Shown: piece after piece, positions 54,680-58,654 of the stretch | Position numbering within the stretch: the first letter of the stretch is position 1 | How the letters are laid out: each line of letters starts with the position of its first letter | NCBI RefSeq assembly: GCF_003946335.1 | Contig: NZ_RHNX01000018.1 | Span: 1-58,654, forward strand | Direction: 5' to 3' | DNA from: Levilactobacillus fujinensis | Lineage (GTDB): Bacteria > Bacillota > Bacilli > Lactobacillales > Lactobacillaceae | Length of the DNA stretch: 58,654 nt | The notes under the pieces: generated by a model | Databases searched by the model: none | Told to the model about the DNA's origin: nothing | What the model saw: the letters and a program-made list of their open reading frames with translations, nothing else | Position numbers and translations under genes: made by a program

Positions 54680-56581
54680 TTACGCATAAACAATATTCCA
54701 CCCATTTGCTCTCAACAAGCATTGATCCGTTTTAGATACCTCAAACTCGGGTAACGCAATACAAACCATCCCCTCAGCCCTCGTTAAAGCGACGTAATTC
54801 AATGCCATTCGCTCAGTTTGAGGCGCTGTACTTTTCACCGCTTTTCCTTCCAATAAAGGTAACACTTTTTTTACATCGTGAGTTCGGAAATATGTTTCTA
54901 GTAGTAACGTTGCCAAATGTGTCTGTCCCTTAACACTATGAATACTACCTAATTTAATTTCAACATGCCTTTCTCCCGAAGTATACACAAACGCATTACC
55001 CTCATTACGATTTTTAGATGAACGATTCTGAATATCCAATGTATTTCGATCATTAAAATTCTTCCACATAAAAAATTCTTCGTTAGTGAGAAAGTCTTCC
55101 ATATCTCCAAGGACTAATTTAATGTCTAACATCGCAGTTACCCATGTTTCTTCGGACAACTCTACCACAAATAAAAGCCGTCTAATTGTCTTTCTAAGTG
55201 TCATTAACTTCTCAGGCCTAAGAGTCTTTGAGAACACACTAAAAGGATTTTCGTACACCCCATATTCTTGAGGTTCATTGGATTGATCATTCAAAAAATC
55301 AACTAGACCCAAAATGATTATTTTCACCGCTGGTTTACTCTCACTACCTGGCCTCCATAACGATCGTGCACGCTCAACATAGTCACAGAAGTATTCATAT
55401 TTCACTCGCCGATTGCCATCTCTATTAGGATCATAACTTGGAAAATATGCTTCAATATTAGCAGGAAAGTGTCTCTGTGCTTCTTCCATATCCTTTATCT
55501 TACGAACCCGACCAATAGCAAAACAACTGTGACCTTCTCCCCCGTGGAGCTGTTTATCAGAAAACTCATTCAAAATTAGTTCTCCAAAAGTCGGGAGTAC
55601 TCTCGCAACAGTATCCTTTTGAAATATTATTATTGTTGCTAGGACATTCTTAAACTCTGTATTAACACCATTCATAATTTCACCAGATATAGCCAAAGGG
55701 TTAGCAATACTAGCCACTTTGTCAGTCAATCGTCGACTATCTATAATCTGAAAGTGTGGCTGACGCGGAATGATTACTTTGGCAGAACCAGAACTACTCT
55801 CATAAATTCTTTGATTTGAGTCCCCAAGTGCTTGAATATCAGAGCATGCGAAAGATTTTTCTACCAAGTTCCATAGTGTCGACGCAGTATCCTGAGCCTC
55901 ATCAATAAATAACAAAGGAAAACGTTTTGAGATATTTTTAGAAATTTCAGAGCGCTTTTCTATAGCATAATTTGAAAAATAAAGCACCTCATCATAAGTC
56001 ATATTTCCTTGTCTAATCGAACAATTAACAATTTTCCTAATTATTTTACCAGTCCGAGTAGTATTTGAAAAACTAAAATCTTTATCTAAAGAATACTCTA
56101 GTACTACATCACGGCGAGACTCAACCGCTCTGTTTTTTCCAATCATTTTTCTTCGCATCGCCAAGGTAATATCAGAGTCTATATTATGAATTCGAATATT
56201 TTTAGATCTAAACCATGGTTTAACAACAAAATCACTAAAAAATGTGTGGAAGGTCCCAACAAAGTGAGGATAATTCAATAATCTTTCTCCGTAAACTGTC
56301 CCCCCAAGTCTGTGCTGAATCTCCTCTCGTGCAGCATTTGTAAAAGAAAGCACACAAATTCCATCCGTTGTACTCTTCCACTTTTTGGCTAGAATACCCA
56401 ACTTAGCAATTAGTAAAGTTGTTTTCCCAGTTCCTGGAAAGGCTTGAACATCTTTAAAATCAGCTGGTGGTAGATTCTTAATAATTTTTCGACAAATAGC
56501 ATCAAAGTGTATTTGATTACCCATTACTGCCTCAATTTTATCAATGTCAATATCCGTAATTTCAATGTCATCATTCTGCAT
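54680..56581 (-). CDS. gajB: Gabija anti-phage protein GajB (UvrD-like helicase)
   Basis: A 633-aa superfamily 1 helicase-like protein. Walker A is FPGTGKTTLL (about residue 49), motif II LLFIDEAQDTAS, a later HSVKGQTHLATLLLE and motif VI NYVALTRAEGMVCIALP near the end. In Gabija, GajB joins GajA in a complex that acts when phage replication lowers nucleotides. The ATG at 56581 follows AGGTGG by eight bases and overlaps the gajA stop by 11 bases. AT-rich compared with the uronate genes. Longer than the first described GajB (about 490 aa). Confidence 0.87.
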   Translation of the reverse strand: MQNDDIEITDIDIDKIEAVMGNQIHFDAICRKIIKNLPPADFKDVQAFPGTGKTTLLIAKLGILAKKWKSTTDGICVLSFTNAAREEIQHRLGGTVYGERLLNYPHFVGTFHTFFSDFVVKPWFRSKNIRIHNIDSDITLAMRRKMIGKNRAVESRRDVVLEYSLDKDFSFSNTTRTGKIIRKIVNCSIRQGNMTYDEVLYFSNYAIEKRSEISKNISKRFPLLFIDEAQDTASTLWNLVEKSFACSDIQALGDSNQRIYESSSGSAKVIIPRQPHFQIIDSRRLTDKVASIANPLAISGEIMNGVNTEFKNVLATIIIFQKDTVARVLPTFGELILNEFSDKQLHGGEGHSCFAIGRVRKIKDMEEAQRHFPANIEAYFPSYDPNRDGNRRVKYEYFCDYVERARSLWRPGSESKPAVKIIILGLVDFLNDQSNEPQEYGVYENPFSVFSKTLRPEKLMTLRKTIRRLLFVVELSEETWVTAMLDIKLVLGDMEDFLTNEEFFMWKNFNDRNTLDIQNRSSKNRNEGNAFVYTSGERHVEIKLGSIHSVKGQTHLATLLLETYFRTHDVKKVLPLLEGKAVKSTAPQTERMALNYVALTRAEGMVCIALPEFEVSKTDQCLLRANGWNIVYA

Positions 56582-58436
56582 CAATAGCACCACCTGTTAC
56601 ATATTTAATCGCCTCAACCAAATAAGTTGGGACAAAGTCTTGATATGACTGAGCATCATCGTCAATTAATTTTGTCAACTCGTCAGCTAAATAATTTGCA
56701 AACTCGGCCTTATGTTTTTTTACATGCTTGTAAAATAATGTGGCTCGATATTCTGAATTCTCGGACTCATCAAATTCTTTCTCCCATTGATTCAACGTAT
56801 TCAATTTGACTCCACTAGCCATATACAAAGCTTGAATTAGAGCTCGCTTAAATTTTTCATTATTCCAGCCTGATAAAACTAAGTCATACTCAAGAGTCCA
56901 GTTATTTGCCACAAATGCTCTAACATCATTCTCGTTTATGCTTTCCACGCGTCTCCTCAATATTTCTTGTAGACTTATATCGCTTTCAAACTCACTCTCT
57001 ATATGCCACTGACGAGAATCACTACTTAAATCCTGCCCTAAGATATTAGGCGCTACATTTGGCTCTATGTCCCGATCAGTGACACATGCTATTGGAACGC
57101 CCATTCTTGTGCCATCACATCGCTTAAAAATATTTGCAAAATGTATTAACCCCCTACTCATAACATTTACAATGGACACCCCATAATCAGAAAAGCTAAG
57201 TCCTAATAATCTTGCTATCGTCGGGAGAAGTAATTCTTCACCACTACCTTCAACTATTAATACTCCATTTGCAAAAAACAGATTAGACTTCGTTACATCA
57301 AGAAATCTCTCCAAATAGCCATAGTCATCTGGACTGAGTTTCGTACTACTGGCATCCATTGGATAAAACTTGCCAGATTTGACAATAACCAAATCCTCCA
57401 AATGCACAACTGAAGCAAGCATTGGTGAATGGGACGTTACAATTATCTGATGTGCAGAACTGTTTGCAGAAGATTCGAGTGATCGAATTAATTTCATCTG
57501 TCGCTGTGGATGAATGTGAGCTTCCGGTTCCTCAATAATAGTAAATTGACTCGCATTTCTTTCCTGTTTCTGCAATAAGAGTTCACATGCCATGCTCATA
57601 ATATTACTGGTACCTAATCCGGGAATTCCATATACATCCTTTTGGGCATGATCAACATTTAATCCAATTTTTTCCAATAAGGATATAATTTTCTGACTTT
57701 CAGAAACCGACGTATCTGCTACTTCTAACTTTGTTTGAATATTCTCACCATTCAGTAACATAGTCCGAGTCAAAATATCATTCATCTGTGTATTTGCCGA
57801 CACCAACGGTTGAAAATTTTCCAAAAGATAGTTCGTTAAATCAAAGATACCAGTAAGTGATAAGTTTGAAACATCATTTCCCGTGGAGTATTCAGAATCA
57901 CCTTGATCTAGATTCGGTACTTGCTTAACGACCTGAGATAATCGAGAACCTCTACCTGCCTGCATATCCATATATGCATCTCGCAACGGCTTCAAATATG
58001 TAACTCTGAATAGTTCTCGAGCCTCTGCAACAAATGCTGGTCCATCGCCAATTCGCCCTGATGTAACTTCAACAATAGGACGAGCTGGTGTAAATTTTAG
58101 ATTAAAATGACATGTCCAATTTAAATAGACCACCGTCTCATCTTTCTCATAGGTAAGATATTCCAAAAGTAATGAGCTCTCATCTTCGGTTAAACTATCA
58201 AAACATATCTGTATATGAATCTCTTTACTGAGATCTTTTTCAAAAACATCCGACGGCAATACGCGATTCCAACGCATATCGGTAGTCCCCATTGCATAGC
58301 GTAGTGCATCAACAATAGTTGATTTACCAGCATCATTTTCTCCAACAAGTACTGTCAATCCATGACGAAGATTTAAAGAGGATTCGTCTGGACCAAATTG
58401 TCTAAAGTTTTTTATCTTAATTTTTTTAATTTGCAA
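56571..58436 (-). CDS. gajA: Gabija anti-phage protein GajA (OLD-family nuclease)
   Basis: An ABC-ATPase/TOPRIM nuclease. Walker A LVGENDAGKSTIVDALRYA near residue 32 and Walker B with TIIEEPEAHIHPQRQMKLI belong to the ATPase; VLIVEGSGEELLLPTIARLLG, split around residue 405, and CVTDRDIEPN are TOPRIM motifs. GajA nicks DNA and is held inactive by nucleotides. I prefer the TTG at 58436, eight bases after AGGAG, giving 621 aa; an ATG at 58454 without good binding site is the alternative. Upstream of gajB, with which it overlaps. Confidence 0.88.
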   Translation of the reverse strand: MQIKKIKIKNFRQFGPDESSLNLRHGLTVLVGENDAGKSTIVDALRYAMGTTDMRWNRVLPSDVFEKDLSKEIHIQICFDSLTEDESSLLLEYLTYEKDETVVYLNWTCHFNLKFTPARPIVEVTSGRIGDGPAFVAEARELFRVTYLKPLRDAYMDMQAGRGSRLSQVVKQVPNLDQGDSEYSTGNDVSNLSLTGIFDLTNYLLENFQPLVSANTQMNDILTRTMLLNGENIQTKLEVADTSVSESQKIISLLEKIGLNVDHAQKDVYGIPGLGTSNIMSMACELLLQKQERNASQFTIIEEPEAHIHPQRQMKLIRSLESSANSSAHQIIVTSHSPMLASVVHLEDLVIVKSGKFYPMDASSTKLSPDDYGYLERFLDVTKSNLFFANGVLIVEGSGEELLLPTIARLLGLSFSDYGVSIVNVMSRGLIHFANIFKRCDGTRMGVPIACVTDRDIEPNVAPNILGQDLSSDSRQWHIESEFESDISLQEILRRRVESINENDVRAFVANNWTLEYDLVLSGWNNEKFKRALIQALYMASGVKLNTLNQWEKEFDESENSEYRATLFYKHVKKHKAEFANYLADELTKLIDDDAQSYQDFVPTYLVEAIKYVTGGAIDAE

Positions 58437-58472
58437 GTTGGTATCTCCTGTCATTCCGTTTTCGTTCCTAGA

Positions 58473-58491
58473 CCAATAAACTGTCCGTTTT
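58473..58491. repeat. Motif related to the inverted repeat, in the gajA leader
   Basis: CCAATAAACTGTCCGTTTT resembles CCCAATAACTGACCGTATT of the right repeat in the same orientation, about 110 bp away. It could be a regulator site shared with the repeat. Confidence 0.4.
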
Positions 58492-58576
58492 ACTTGTATT
58501 TAACACGATATATCATTACTTTATAGTTTTTATTATCATGCTTTGCAGATTACGTTGCAAGATGCTAAAAACCATT

Positions 58577-58600
58577 AGTAAGCACCCAATAACTGACCGT
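58577..58600. repeat. Right 24-bp inverted repeat flanking Gabija
   Basis: Inverted copy of 54540-54563 with one mismatch. Together they enclose 4061 bp that hold only gajA and gajB. No transposase is inside and no target-site duplication is seen. Confidence 0.8.
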
Positions 58601-58627
58601 ATTGAAATTTAGACCAAAAAAGAAGAA

Positions 58628-58654
58628 TGGCGTCCTCGGGTTTTGAGGGCGCCA
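58628..58654 (-). terminator. Hairpin at the right window edge
   Basis: TGGCG-CCTC and GAGG-CGCCA pair; on the minus strand the stem is followed by a T-rich tract, so it may end a minus-strand gene beyond the window. Confidence 0.6.

Noticed and set aside
54540-58600. Complete insertion sequence or transposon
   Set aside because: No transposase or recombinase gene is inside, and no target duplication is visible; only a repeat-bounded cargo can be claimed.

Overview
The window looks like a chromosomal carbohydrate-utilisation region of a Lactobacillaceae species, most like the Levilactobacillus brevis group. This rests on strong AGGAGG-type ribosome binding sites, CcpA (cre) boxes, an MsmK-type ABC ATPase, PepN and C69 dipeptidases, and a gene content of arabinose, arabino-oligosaccharide and hexuronate catabolism. 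The genus is inferred from gene content, not proven.

Layout. (1) 1-11.5 kb, mostly minus strand: the 5' end of an unknown gene, the araBDA operon (ribulokinase, epimerase, isomerase), an unrecognised 791-aa (alpha/alpha)6-type glycosidase-like protein coupled to an AraC regulator, a GPH sugar symporter and a second AraC regulator. (2) 11.7-15.6 kb, plus strand: GH127 beta-L-arabinofuranosidase, a 64-aa membrane protein and a second GPH symporter. (3) 16-32 kb: two AraR paralogues, an AraNPQ-type ABC importer operon ending in yesL and a GH51 arabinofuranosidase, a second GH51 enzyme, a PucR-like regulator, the ABC ATPase, and a GH43-GH51 pair. Promoters here carry cre boxes and AraR-like operators. 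Arabino-oligosaccharides would be imported, cut inside the cell by GH51/GH43/GH127 enzymes, and the arabinose converted to xylulose-5-phosphate by AraA, AraB and AraD. (4) 32-45 kb, housekeeping and accessory genes: UvrA-like ABC protein, RecQ, OhrR-like regulator, secreted tyrosine phosphatase, K+ channel, C69 dipeptidase, a probable GNAT toxin with a 57-aa partner, PepN and a flavodoxin-like protein. (5) 45.4-54.3 kb: a complete glucuronate pathway (UxuA, UxuB, a GntR regulator, a GPH permease, a 121-aa protein of unknown role, UxaC, KdgK, KdgA). A shared operator-like motif lies in both promoters. (6) 54.4-58.6 kb: an AT-rich Gabija-type anti-phage module (gajA-gajB) enclosed by a 24-bp inverted repeat. 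The left repeat abuts a truncated reading frame.

Most notable for follow-up are the repeat-bounded Gabija module, the GNAT gene with its small overlapping partner, the 791-aa glycosidase-like family, the 121-aa uronate-operon protein, the heptanucleotide repeat in front of the PucR-like regulator, and the two AraR paralogues of different base composition.
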